Shown in pieces: positions 44,568-54,501 of a stretch of DNA of 64,000 bases (positions within the stretch are counted from its first letter, which is position 1; each line of letters begins with the position of its first letter). The stretch lies in the NCBI GenBank assembly GCA_023213395.1, contig CM041465.1, positions 14,756,001-14,820,000 of the forward strand, read 5' to 3'. The notes beneath the pieces were generated by a model, which worked only from the letters and a program-made list of their open reading frames with translations, did not search any database and was not told the origin of the DNA. The position numbers and the translations under genes were made by a program. The DNA comes from Cycas panzhihuaensis. Taxonomy: Eukaryota; Cycadophyta.

Positions 44568-45465
44568 CTAGTGGTTGTTCGATGTGGTGGGTTCTTCTGC
44601 CATGTGGTAGATATGCTCTTCCCCAATGGAAGTAAATGTTGTGTCGCTCGTTACCGTTGTGCTGGATCCTTCATCTGGAATTACTTCAATCGAGCTTCTT
44701 CCCAGCATTGGCAATACCACCTTGTTGTTGCTATCCGATAGAGTGAAGGTTACTTTTTCCCAATTCTGAAGGCATTGTGTTTTATATAACCATGACCTTC
44801 CCAACAGTGTTGGATAGGGTGTTGCCCCTCTCTCTGTTTCCACAATCGTGAAATCGTTTCGCACCACTATCCTTGCCACGTCTACTTTGATATTGGCTAG
44901 TCTGCCCATAGGTCGTACAAATAGTTCATTAGCCAATTTCAGCGAATAAGTAGCCGCTTCCAATTTCGGGCTTCCCAATCTACGCCATGTTGCAGCTGGT
45001 AATACATTCACTGCTGCGCCTCCATCAACAATTACCGTAGAATGTTTCCCCCAAGACTGACATAGTTACCATCGGATCCATGTCGAATGATGGTATAATT
45101 TGCTTCCAACTCTTGGTAATTCCTTTCTGTAACAACACTCCTTTAATCCACTCAATAACTTGGGACAGGGGGATAGTCAACTGTAACTGTTTCACCAAAT
45201 TCTCCATCAATAGCAACATTCTGGGGATATCCTCAGCTGGCAATCGTTTGAAAAGCTCTTCCATTTGCACCATTTGGGGCTTTGTCTTAAGTTCTTCCGG
45301 TAATTTTTCTTGCTCCTTTTGTTTATTCTTTCGTGCATATACGTATTTTGTTTCCGGTTTACCCATTGGTAATGTATTCTCCTCCCGGACTAGGCCATCT
45401 AATACTTGTTTCGCTTTCCTATACCGATCCATTTCTGTCGGTGGATTTGGATATCCTTCATCCAA
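44568..45465 (-). pseudogene. Gy-2 protease region
   Basis: The pre-protease frame 45465-45025 is like Gy-1 (MGKPETKYVYARKNKQ, LLLMENLVKQLQLTIP). A frameshift at the catalytic motif near 45030 separates it from 45011-44568, which begins MNVLPAATWRRLGSP and ends VVLPMLGRSS and DEGSSTTVTS. The D-G-G residues themselves lie in the shifted junction (IVDGGAA). Confidence 0.85.
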
Positions 45466-45479
45466 TTTCTCTCTCTATT

Positions 45480-47252
45480 TGTTTTGTAATTTCACATTCT
45501 TGGTTTCTGGTACGATTGTTATCAGGTTAGTCGCTTTGGCTTTGCCTTTGCAATCCTCTGTCTTGTGGTCACTTGGGCCACGATTATTATAAACGGCTTA
45601 CGTATTCCTACTTCATTAGGCATTCGACTTCCGATTGCGGCGTAGACAGATAAGGCATCTCCCCATCAGCGGTTTCTTCCTTGAGGGTTCTGGTGCGCAC
45701 CTCATTGTATACACATTTCGAGGTGGGTTGCCTCCCCTTCCCCGACCTCATTCTCTTAATGCCTTTCCCCTGGGATTGTAAAAACAATCCCTAATTGTAT
45801 GTGTGTCAACCTCACATATATGGCACCACTTCTCCTATTGGTGCATTGCACTGTTTTTTAAATTTAAATCACATTCCCTGGTGGTATGTGAGTTTTCTTC
45901 GCAAATGTGGCACCACTTGGTTACCCTTCCAGTGTGCTCTTTCTTTTTAGGTGTTTCCTCTTCTTCGCGGTTATTTCTAACTTTCAATCTAGCTACCTCT
46001 TTTCTCAATGCTTCCAATTCCGATTTCTCTTCTGCTACCCCTACAGCGGAAGGGTCGATTATCTTGGTTTTGCTTCAACTCTCTAATCTCGTCTTGTAAC
46101 CTCGTGACAGGAGTCTTGTCCACCCGCTTGTCGTCCATTTCCATTTCAAAGTCTAATGCTAGATCTTGAGCATTCTTGAATGATTTCAATGGATGAGCAT
46201 GCATCATGGCTCGCAACTTCTCATTCAACCCTCTTACAAAGTAATTCTTCATATTATGATCATTATTGTCTCATTGATCATGCTTGCGCAATAATTTTCA
46301 TTCGGCTAATGTAAGTTAGGATGGATTCCCGACCTTTTGTCGATCTCTCGTAGTCACGATTTCCATGACTTCATTCGCAAAATTTTTGAAATCTCTCTTC
46401 GAATGCTTTCTTGAGTTTCACCCATGGCTCATTCTTATTCGTTTCCTTATACCACGCCAAGGGTACTCCTCTCAATGTACAGGCGAAGCGTGCTTTGATC
46501 TCGTCTTAAATGCGTGATCTTTTTTACATCAATAAGGCTCTGAAATAGATATACATGCTCTACTGCGTCTGAAATATCATTAAAGATTAGTTTCCCAAAG
46601 TCTCTATAGTCATCCATTTTGGGAGATTGTAATCGTCCCCACCGACGGTGATTTTTCCTTTCCTCCCTCCTTTGGGGATGCCTTTGGGAGTGCCTACTGT
46701 ACTATCTTTTCCAAACAAATGATTCTTGAATGGAGTTTTTATATGTATGGGTTCCACTACACCGAACTTGTATCAAATCAGCAGTTACCGTAATATAAGA
46801 TTGATCGTAACCCTTTCATCGAATCTTGAAAAGTCTCGTTAGCTTATTCTCCCAATATGCCGAGGGACCTTCCTCGCCTTCTTATCAGCTGTCACCTAGG
46901 TCCTTCAGCTGTCCTCCACTGGTATACTTCCCTCTGTTAAGATCTCTTTATGTTTTTCATCCACTTTTGGCTTCCCTTCAATCTCCGGGCTAAACAAATC
47001 ATCTCCGATTGGGGCTGGTGTCAATACCATGCGTTCGCCATGAGTTTCCTCCTCTTGAGGTGTCTGGGCTCCACTTGCCTCAGATCCTTCAACGGACTGT
47101 CCCTTAGTCTCGTTTTACGAACTTAACCTCCTCGCCCTTCTAAGTTTTGATTCTTTTGACCATCTTAGTGCCCTTTGTCTACTGGTCTCCTTTTCCTTGG
47201 GTGAAGTATCCTTCTGGGGCTCTTCCGACCTCGAAGGCCTCTTAGGTGGCAT
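45480..47252 (-). pseudogene. gag: Gy-2 gag, heavily eroded
   Basis: Start ATG at 47252 (same MPPKRPSRSE reading as Gy-1). Capsid words are visible between 46640 and 46180 in changing frames (NYFVRGLNEKLRAMMHAHPLKSF is open). Knuckle CHICEENSHTTREC lies at 45915-45875 and a second CHICEVDTHT-type at 45835-45795. Knuckles 3 and 4 near 45650 and 45570 are damaged. Compared with Gy-1 and Gy-3 this gag has more short deletions and insertions than the pol of the same element. Confidence 0.8.
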
Positions 47253-47374
47253 TGGAAGGTCCCACAGGCGCGGTGGCTTAGTTCTGACCCGCCATCACGA
47301 CGGCCGGTGGTCCTCTGCCTTTACACATACTTCTCTTTGAAACTCCTAGGCCCTTGTCCCTCCTCGGTGGGCGT

Positions 47375-47389
47375 GAGCAACGAAACCAA
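47375..47389 (-). other. Gy-2 primer-binding-site-like sequence
   Basis: Minus strand TTGGTTTCGTTGCTC directly after the 5' LTR, one or two bases different from Gy-1. Confidence 0.6.
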
Positions 47390-48198
47390 TGTTGACTTGG
47401 TGGGGTATCTTATTACACTTATGAGATACCCTTACACTTGTCAAGGTTACACAAAGACTATAGTCTAGTTCGGGATACCATCAACATGGTCATTCACATA
47501 TATTCCACATATATTTCACATATAATTCACGAGAATGGTACACAATGATGCAATCAATACATACTCGGAACTCATCATCACAACACCAAGAATACACCAA
47601 TTTCCACGTAACTCTTTCTTTTATTAAGTCAACAGTTCATTTACACAAAGGTGGAATGCATTCCAAAGATACATCTGATCTTTACATTACATATGCGTGC
47701 CGGATGGTACTTATCATACGGTGGTGCTCCAAATGGGCATCATGCGTCTTGGCTCCTGCACCTTTGCGTGCCGTGATATCCGACTCTCACCTAACTAGGT
47801 GAATCATGCGTACCTCCTTAAGTACTCATCTTTGGTACCTTTTGGTGAAGGGTTATGACTTTGTCATAACCATACCCCTTCAGTCATGCGTACCCTTTCA
47901 CTTAAACACTTGTTTAGCCTTAATTAATCCATCCTTTATGTCCAAATGCGTGCGTCGTGCAGCACCTCAACAGTCTTCTTTGGTCCCCTTGAGTCGTGCG
48001 TCGCTTCTACGGTTCTGTTTCCACCGCTGGTACGTGTCATCATACGTGCCGTTCGGTCACCTTTGTCATACGCACCGAATCTTTGGTTTTCTGCTTTGCC
48101 TCGTGCGTACCTCCGCATGCGGTCTGCACTGCACAACTCGGGTTATCTGACCTACCTCTAGTCCTCACACAACCATTGGATCACTTTTGACTCCAACA
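47390..48198 (-). repeat. Gy-2 5' LTR
   Basis: Plus-strand TGTTGACTTGG...CTCCAACA, 809 bases. Its right edge joins CCCTT and the Gy-1 extra ORF. Confidence 0.95.
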
Positions 48199-48299
48199 CC
48201 CTTCAGGACAAAATAAAGGAGAAGGATGCCATTATTGCCACCCTGACATAGATAAATGAGGAAATTTTGGGAGGACAGAGGCAGCAGGAGCCGCCTTGA
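48199..48299 (+). pseudogene. Gy-1 extra 3' ORF, 3' part
   Basis: CCCTT is the second copy of the target duplication. From 48204 the ORF continues QDKIKEKDAIIATLT, a stop (CAG to TAG), INEEILGGQRQQEPP and the final TGA at 48297-48299. The first half of this helix is at 37740-37763. Confidence 0.9.
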
Positions 48300-48394
48300 G
48301 ACAGAGCGAGGGAGGGATACCCCGAAATTTTGAATTTTTTTTTAGTTTTGTTGAGCAAGGATGCTCAAACCCATAACTGTTAACCCAGGATAGA
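48300..48394 (+). other. Gy-1 3' end before LTR
   Basis: Contains GAGCAAGGATGCTCAAACCC, a perfect inverted repeat GAGCA/TGCTC in a short hairpin, also found after the extra ORF in Gy-2 and Gy-3 and, changed, in Gy-F. No long polypurine run precedes the LTR. The sequence there is CCCAGGATAGA. Confidence 0.6.
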
Positions 48395-49204
48395 TGTTGG
48401 AGCCTAAAGTGATCCAATGGCTGTGTGAGGACCAAAGGTAGGTCAGATAACCTGAGTTGTGCAGGTACGGACCGTTCGGAGGTACGCACGAGGCAAAACA
48501 GCTGAGAAATCGGCGTGCAGTGCGTATGGCAGTGCACGCACCTAGAACGGGTACATATGACGGATACGCACCAGCGGCGGAAGGCGGAAGCGAGCGATGC
48601 GCATGACTCAGCGGGACCGGTGAAGACCGTTGAGGTGCCGGACGACGCATTTTACGTCGGACACACAAAGGGTGATTAATCAAGTGCTAAACAAGTGATT
48701 AGTGAAAGTGCGTATGGTGAGAGTGCAGTTATGACGCGGTCATAACCCTTCATCAAAAGGTACCAACATGAGTACTTAGGAGGTACGCATGATTCACGAG
48801 TTAGGGTGAAAGCCGATTATCACGGTGCGCAAAGGTGCAAGAGCGATGCGTATGATGACCACTTGGAGCATCAGCGTATGATAAGTACCATCCGGTACGC
48901 ATATATGAAGGATCAGATGTCTTTGGAATGCACAGGAATGCATTCCAGCCTCTATGTAAATTGACTTGATTACTTAATAAAAGGAAGAGTTACGTGGAAA
49001 ATGGTGTATTCTCTGTGTTGTGATGATAATTTGCTGAGTATGTATTGATTTCTGTACTGTTGTGTACCATTGTGGTGTAATTCTGTGAAATATGTGTGGA
49101 ATGTATGTGAATGACCATGTTGACAGTATCCTGGACTAGACTATAGCGCTGTGTAACCTTGACAAGTGTATTGATCCCACAAGGGTGGAATCTAGCAGTC
49201 AACA
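48395..49204 (+). repeat. Gy-1 3' LTR
   Basis: TGTTGGAGCC...AGTCAACA, 810 bases, the partner of 28320-29131. Poly(A)-like AATAAA at 48976-48981. Confidence 0.95.
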
Positions 49205-49560
49205 CGTACCACGCAGGAATGCTTGCAGGTACGTAATATATACTTTTGTCTTATTCGCCGCTTTTCTTCTATGCGTACTTCGACGGCATACTTTTCGTGC
49301 GCATAGTGTAAGCTGGTTAACTTATCCACTTTTTAACTATGCGTACCCCGTAGCGTACTTTTCTGGTATACATAATGTATTTTGGCCTGTTTTATATAGT
49401 GTGTATCAGATAGCATACTTTTTTCGATACGCAAAGTGTATTTTACCTTAGTTTACACAGTGCGTACCAAATAGCCTACTTTTCTGGTATGTATAATGTA
49501 TTTTACACAGTGCTTACCTGGTAACATACTTTTCCTGGTACGTATAGTGTATTTTATCGG
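49205..49560. repeat. Gy-3 palindrome array, right of Gy-1
   Basis: The Gy-3 version of the array, more eroded: GTGCGTACC, GGTACGTATAGTGTA and GGTATGTATAATGTA recur every 55-70 bases (near 49290, 49350, 49410, 49470 and 49540). CGTAC at 49205-49209 is the right target-site copy of Gy-1. Confidence 0.75.
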
Positions 49561-49829
49561 TATGTATGTAAAAAAATTAGATTTTTTTTTTACAGAATTC
49601 TTCCTTATCTTTGATAATATCCTTGGTATTGATGATTCTTCTCATTGCTTATGTATATGGTATGAGTTACGGTTGTTTTTTCTTTTTTTTTTTCATTTTT
49701 TTGTATTTTTGTTTCCATACCGAACTGGATCACATTCCGGTATCAAGGCAATTCGGTTTGCCTCAACTTCATGCAACGCGTTATAGTACAACCGGTCCTA
49801 CCGGTGAGCTAATCTATTCAACATATGGT

Positions 49830-50900
49830 TTTAACCTGCTACCATTCACTCGAGTTGGTAGCAACGGCCCATCTATTTCCCGTAGTTGCATCGATCCATT
49901 CTCGAAGATTCTCTCTGCGATGTAAGGTCCTAACTATCGCATCTTGAGTTTACCGGAGTGCATCTTGAACTTGCTGTCGTAAAGCAACATTTGATCACCT
50001 TCTTTGAACTGAGGTTTGCATAAATGTCGATCATGCCATGCTTTTCGTCGTCCCTTTTCTATATTTTGCAACCATTTTGCCATATGTCATTTCTCTTCTA
50101 ACCGCACAAATTCTTCCAATCGTTGTCGTAAGGATTGAAAGTCGTCTAATCAACACTGCATAGCGGTTCGTAGGCTTGGTATCTCGAACTCTGTCGGAAG
50201 AATGGCTTCATTAAAGTGGCATTTGGAATGAAGTTTGTCCAGTTGATCTTTTATAAATTGTTCAAAATGCCCATAACACAGATGGCAATTTCTCGGCCCA
50301 ATCGGATCTGCCGACGTCACATATTTTTCTTAAGCAGTTTTCAATTATTTTGTTTGAACTCTCTGCTTGTCCATTTGCCCTTGGATAATATGGTGTAGAC
50401 TTCCGATGGCTTATCATAAAAGCCGATGTCAATATCTCTATGGTTTGATTCAGAAAATGGGCACCTTGGTCACTCACAATCTCCAAAGGGCATCCAAATC
50501 GTGTAATAACCACTTCGTACAGAAATCGGGCTGTACTTTCCGCATCTGCTTTTCTTAAGGCTCTTGCTTCTACCCACTTTGTCATATAATCTGTTGCCAC
50601 TAGAATATAGCGGGCTTTCGATCGACGGGTGGCTAGTTTAATTGGTCCAACAAAGTCGAGTCCCCATTTCTCGAACGGTGCCAGAGGTAGAATGGGATGT
50701 AGGGGTTGGAAATCTTGCCGATTAGGTTTCCCAACCCATTGGCAATAGTTGCAGGCTTGAATCCATTTTCTTACGTCCTCAAACATGGATGGCCACCAGA
50801 ATCTGAACATCAAAATTTTCCTCCATGTGGCTAATTTACCCGTGTCCACCTGCTACACCTTCATGTGCTTGGGACATAATCTGGTTGATCTCGTGCGGTC
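49830..50900 (-). pseudogene. pol: Gy-3 integrase
   Basis: The open frame 50849-50262 covers the end of the zinc domain (CNYCQWVGKPNRQ) and a core with all three catalytic residues: LDFVGP (D), VSDQGAHFLNQ (D) and YYPRANGQAESSNK (E). The HHCC histidines upstream are shifted near 50880. The C-terminal domain from 50220 to 49830 is broken. GPY/F and LKP-like residues are at 49950-49830. This is the most complete integrase core in the window. Confidence 0.9.
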
Positions 50901-52492
50901 ATACGCATCGTCGCAACACTTCATCTGGTCCCAGTTTATACAATTCTCCGTTTATTAATTGATATAGTTCTGCTTTTCTGATGAAATTTCGTCGTTCCAT
51001 ACAATCCAATTCTGTCGGCACCTCTCCAATCGCTAAGTATTCTGGTATTCCCTCATACCGCCGTTGAACCGCCCATCCACGAACAATGTTGCGCTAGAAA
51101 GTCGTCTGGTATTCCTGTAGCTTTTTCCCCGTTTGAGATTCTTGACAACTGATCAGGTATAACATGGGCTTTTCCAGGTTTCACGATAATTTTAAAAGAA
51201 AACTCTTGAAACAGCATTAGCCATCTGCTGATTCGCCCTCTCATTATTGGTTTGTTCACCAGATACATTAATGCCTGATGGTCCACGAAGAACAAGAATG
51301 GATTTGCTAATAAATAGTGTCGAAACTTCTGCAGTGCATACACCATGCCGAGTGCTTCTCTCTCTGTCGTGGTATAATTTTGCTCTGCCTTTGTGAGTTT
51401 CCGACTTGCGAAGCATATCGGATGGTTCATCTTGTCATCACTAGGTTGGGCCAATACGCATCCAATAGCGTATTGTGAAGCATCCACGTGTACATGGAAG
51501 GTTTTCTTCCAATCAGGAAATCGCAGTATGGGTGCTGATATGATGATTCATTTTAATGCTTCGAATGCTTGTTGTTGTTCTTCCATCCATTTCCATTCAA
51601 TATTCTTTTTTAGCAATTCCTCCAGGGGTCCTGATATGTATGCATATCCCCTGATGAATTTTCTGTAATATCCAGTCAACCCCAAGAAACCTTTCAATTG
51701 TCTCCTCGTAAGTGGTATAGGAAAATGTAAAATTGCGGATACTTTGGCTGGATTTGTCAGCAATCCTTCTTTGCTGACGATGTGTCCCAATAGATTTCCG
51801 AAGGGTACCAGGAAGGTACATTTCTCCGGGTTCAAACACAACTTATTTTCTCGGCATGTTTGCAACATCTCCCTCAAGTTTTCCATGTGATCTTTCATTA
51901 ATCCATATAACGTCCAATCGTCTAGGAATACTGCCACTTTTTCCCCAATAAATTTCCGAAATATGTTAATCACGATTCTCTGGAATGTGGCCGATGCATT
52001 TGTAAGACCGAATGGCATTACTTTATAGGCATAAGTTCCCCATTCTATCACGAATGTGGTCTTTGCTTGATCTTCTGGGGCAATCTGCACTTGATTGTAC
52101 CCACTAAATCCGTCGGTGAAGGAATATATCTCATTTCCTCCCACCGCTTCCAAAATGTCTTCTGTAAATGGTAACGGAAAAGGATCCTTCTTCGTTACCT
52201 TATTTAATTATCCGTAATCCACACAGACACGTATTTTCCTGTTCTTTTTGGGAACTACTACTACAGGGCTCACTCAGTCACTGCAGTCAATCTCGTAAAT
52301 GTATCCTGCTTCCAACATTTTATCGAGCTCTGCTTTTACCTTTTCCTTATACTTGGGATTCATGCGATATGGTCGCTGCTTCACTGGTTTTGCTTCCTCT
52401 ACCAAATTAATATGATGCATTCCTATTTCCAAGGGAATACCTTTTAGGTCTTTATATGACCATGCGAATACGTCACAAAACTCCTCGAACAA
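50901..52492 (-). pseudogene. pol: Gy-3 reverse transcriptase and RNase H
   Basis: RT starts LFEEF-like MFEEFCDVFAWSYKDLKG, with stops at 52275 and 52207. It is then open from 52153 to 51548: EAVGGNEIYSFTDGFSGYNQ, MPFGLTNASATFQR, FLDDWTLYGLMKDHM and GYYRKFIRGYAYISG. RNase H is open at 51487-51053: MDASQYAIGCVLAQPSDD, TTTEREALGMVYALQKFRHYL and FFVDHQALMYL. Catalytic FLDD is intact. Confidence 0.9.
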
Positions 52493-52678
52493 TTGCTGAG
52501 CTTTTGCTACTGTTTGATTATCCCAATAATTTCCAATTCGTATCAGTTTGGGATCTTCTTTGCTGCCGACGTTAATTTCAATAGCTTTTAATTTGGTTAC
52601 TTCAATATCCTCCTTATTTCTGGTTTTGTGGCCCGGGGTATCTTCTATTTTTCTTTCTCCAATGTTGATTTCCGTGAA

Positions 52679-53749
52679 TTATGTAGGATAATTCATGATT
52701 TCTTCTTCCTCACCATATGTGGATTCTTCTTCCTCTTTATTTGTAATTCCTTGCTCTAAATTTATGCTCATTCTTCTAATATTCTTCAAGATTCTATCTA
52801 TATTTTTGTCTTCTGATGTATGCATAAAAGTTTTTATAAAGGATTCCTTCAGATTTCCCCAAGTCACATCCAGGCTTTGTTCCTTTCCTAAGAACCAATC
52901 CTTTGCTACCTGTCCCAGGGTGTGGTAGAAATAGTTAGGCCAGATCTTTTTGGGTATACTTAGGGATGTCCATTTTTGTTTACACTTTTGTATATGCTCA
53001 CTAGGATTTTGACCTACATGGAATAACGGGATGTCTAAATGTTTTGGATGGTCGAATCGAAGTCGAAACGTTGCTTGTAGCTCCTTCCAATCTTGGAGAA
53101 TGGTTTGGTGGGCTAGGTACCAATACCAAGTCGTTCCCCATAAGGTAAGTACTAGGTCTTGTTGCCACTTATTTTTATCCCAATTCTCGTGCTTCATCCA
53201 GTATTCAATACAATGGGTTAAATGTGTAGTTCCATATAACTGTTCTCCATAGAAAGGCTTAACATGATCCCCAATATAAGTCTCACAGTTTGCTTCTTCT
53301 GGGATAGTTATTCTACTGTCTAGACCAGAGTCTCTAGAAGTATTTACCGCCGATTCTTCTTCCATTCCCTTGGATTTGGCGCCAATCGTTGGAAGAGACC
53401 GACTGTTGGGTGGGTATACTTCTAAAGAAGATGAGGAAGGAATGTTACTTCCTTCCCCGGGTTGTAATAAAGGGGGGGATAGGGAATCTACCTTAGGACC
53501 CATGCCTGAGGTAGAAGGGAGGTTAGGATTACTACTAGCTACTATAGGACTATGAAAAATACTAAGTCTACTAGGGGGGGTTTGGTCTAGTTTTATGTTA
53601 TCCATTGAACTATCATTAGTCATTATATATTCAAAAGAATCTAAATTATCATTAATGTTCTCAATTACACACTTAGACAATAAATTACATCTATAAGAGG
53701 AAGAATTTACTTCATATGCGTCTTGTAACCAATAGTCCACAAATCTCAT
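52679..53749 (-). pseudogene. Gy-3 linker and second Gag-like module, intact frame
   Basis: 356 codons without a stop, in the same frame as the following RT. Residues 1-25 are the linker signature (MRFVDYWLQDAYEVNSSS, CNLLSK). About 60-150 is a Ser/Pro-rich low-complexity stretch. About 157-320 is the capsid-like module: FYGEQLYGTTHLTHCIEYW, QQDLVLTLWG, WYWYLAHQTIL, WKELQATFRLRFDHP, GQNPSEHIQKC, HTLGQVAKDWFL and LKESFIKTFMHTSED. The LRG Arg is Trp here. The tail is Glu-rich. This is the best copy for testing the structure of the module. Confidence 0.9.
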
Positions 53750-53817
53750 TCCATTTTCGTCGTCTGAAGAGTTATATATTTCCCCAAAATAAGTTGGTTC
53801 GGCTTCTTGACAATCGA

Positions 53818-54500
53818 TTAGCTTGGTAGGCTCCTCAGTCGTATGGTAAAGATTCTCTTCATCGAAGAGAATGTTGTTTCACTTACAACAGTCATGCTGG
53901 ATCCTTCATCTAGTATCATCTCCATGGAGTTTCTTCCCAGCATTGGTAATACCACTTTATTCCCATCATCCGATAAGGTGAATGTCACATTCTTCCAGTT
54001 TTGGAGGCACTGGGTCTTGTATAGCGAAGGCCTCCCCAATAATGTTGGATAGGGTGTTGCTCCCTTTTCTGTCTCTACGATCGTAAAGTCAATTTTTACT
54101 ACGATTCCTGCTACATCCACGTTGATACCGGCCAGCCTTCCCACAGGTCGCACTAATAGTTCGTTGGCCAATTTCAACGAATATGTCGCTGCTTCCAGTT
54201 TCGGGCTTCCCAATTTCTGCCATGTCGAAGCAAGTAGTACGTTGACGGCTGCGCCTCCATCGACAATTAATTTCAGGAATGTTTCTCCCAATACCATCAT
54301 TGTCACCATGGGATCCATGTCGAATGATGCCATCACTTTCTTTAAACTTTTGGTAATTCCACATTGTAGTATCCCTCCTTTAATCCAATCAATTACTTGG
54401 CATAGGGGAATAGTTAATTACAGTTGTTTTACCAGATTTTCCATTAGCAACAGCATTCTTGGAATGTCCTCAGCTGGTAATCCTTTGAATAGCTCCTCCA
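53818..54500 (-). pseudogene. Gy-3 protease
   Basis: Open from 54336 to 53818: MDPMVTMMVLGETFLKLIVDGGAA (catalytic D-G-G), LASTWQKLGSPKLEAATYSLKLANELL and LLGRPSLYKTQCLQNW, then VVLPMLGRNS. The upstream pre-protease is interrupted by two stops (54500 and 54420). A frameshift after 53850 separates it from the linker. Confidence 0.9.
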
Positions 54501-54501
54501 T

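Larger units (their letters stand above)
37764..48198 (-). mobile_element. Gy-2, complete gypsy element, innermost insertion
   Basis: LTRs 37764-38567 (804 bases) and 47390-48198 (809 bases), with an exact CCCTT duplication. Internal order leftwards is the full plan of Gy-1. It is not interrupted by any other element, so it is the youngest insertion of the nest, although its gag has many small deletions. Confidence 0.95.
28320..49204 (+). mobile_element. Gy-1, complete gypsy element split by Gy-2
   Basis: LTRs 28320-29131 (812 bases) and 48395-49204 (810 bases) enclose primer site, gag, protease, linker, second Gag-like module, RT, RNase H, integrase, palindrome array and extra ORF. Gy-2 sits in the extra ORF. 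Gy-1 itself is inserted in Gy-3 between integrase and the extra ORF. Confidence 0.95.
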
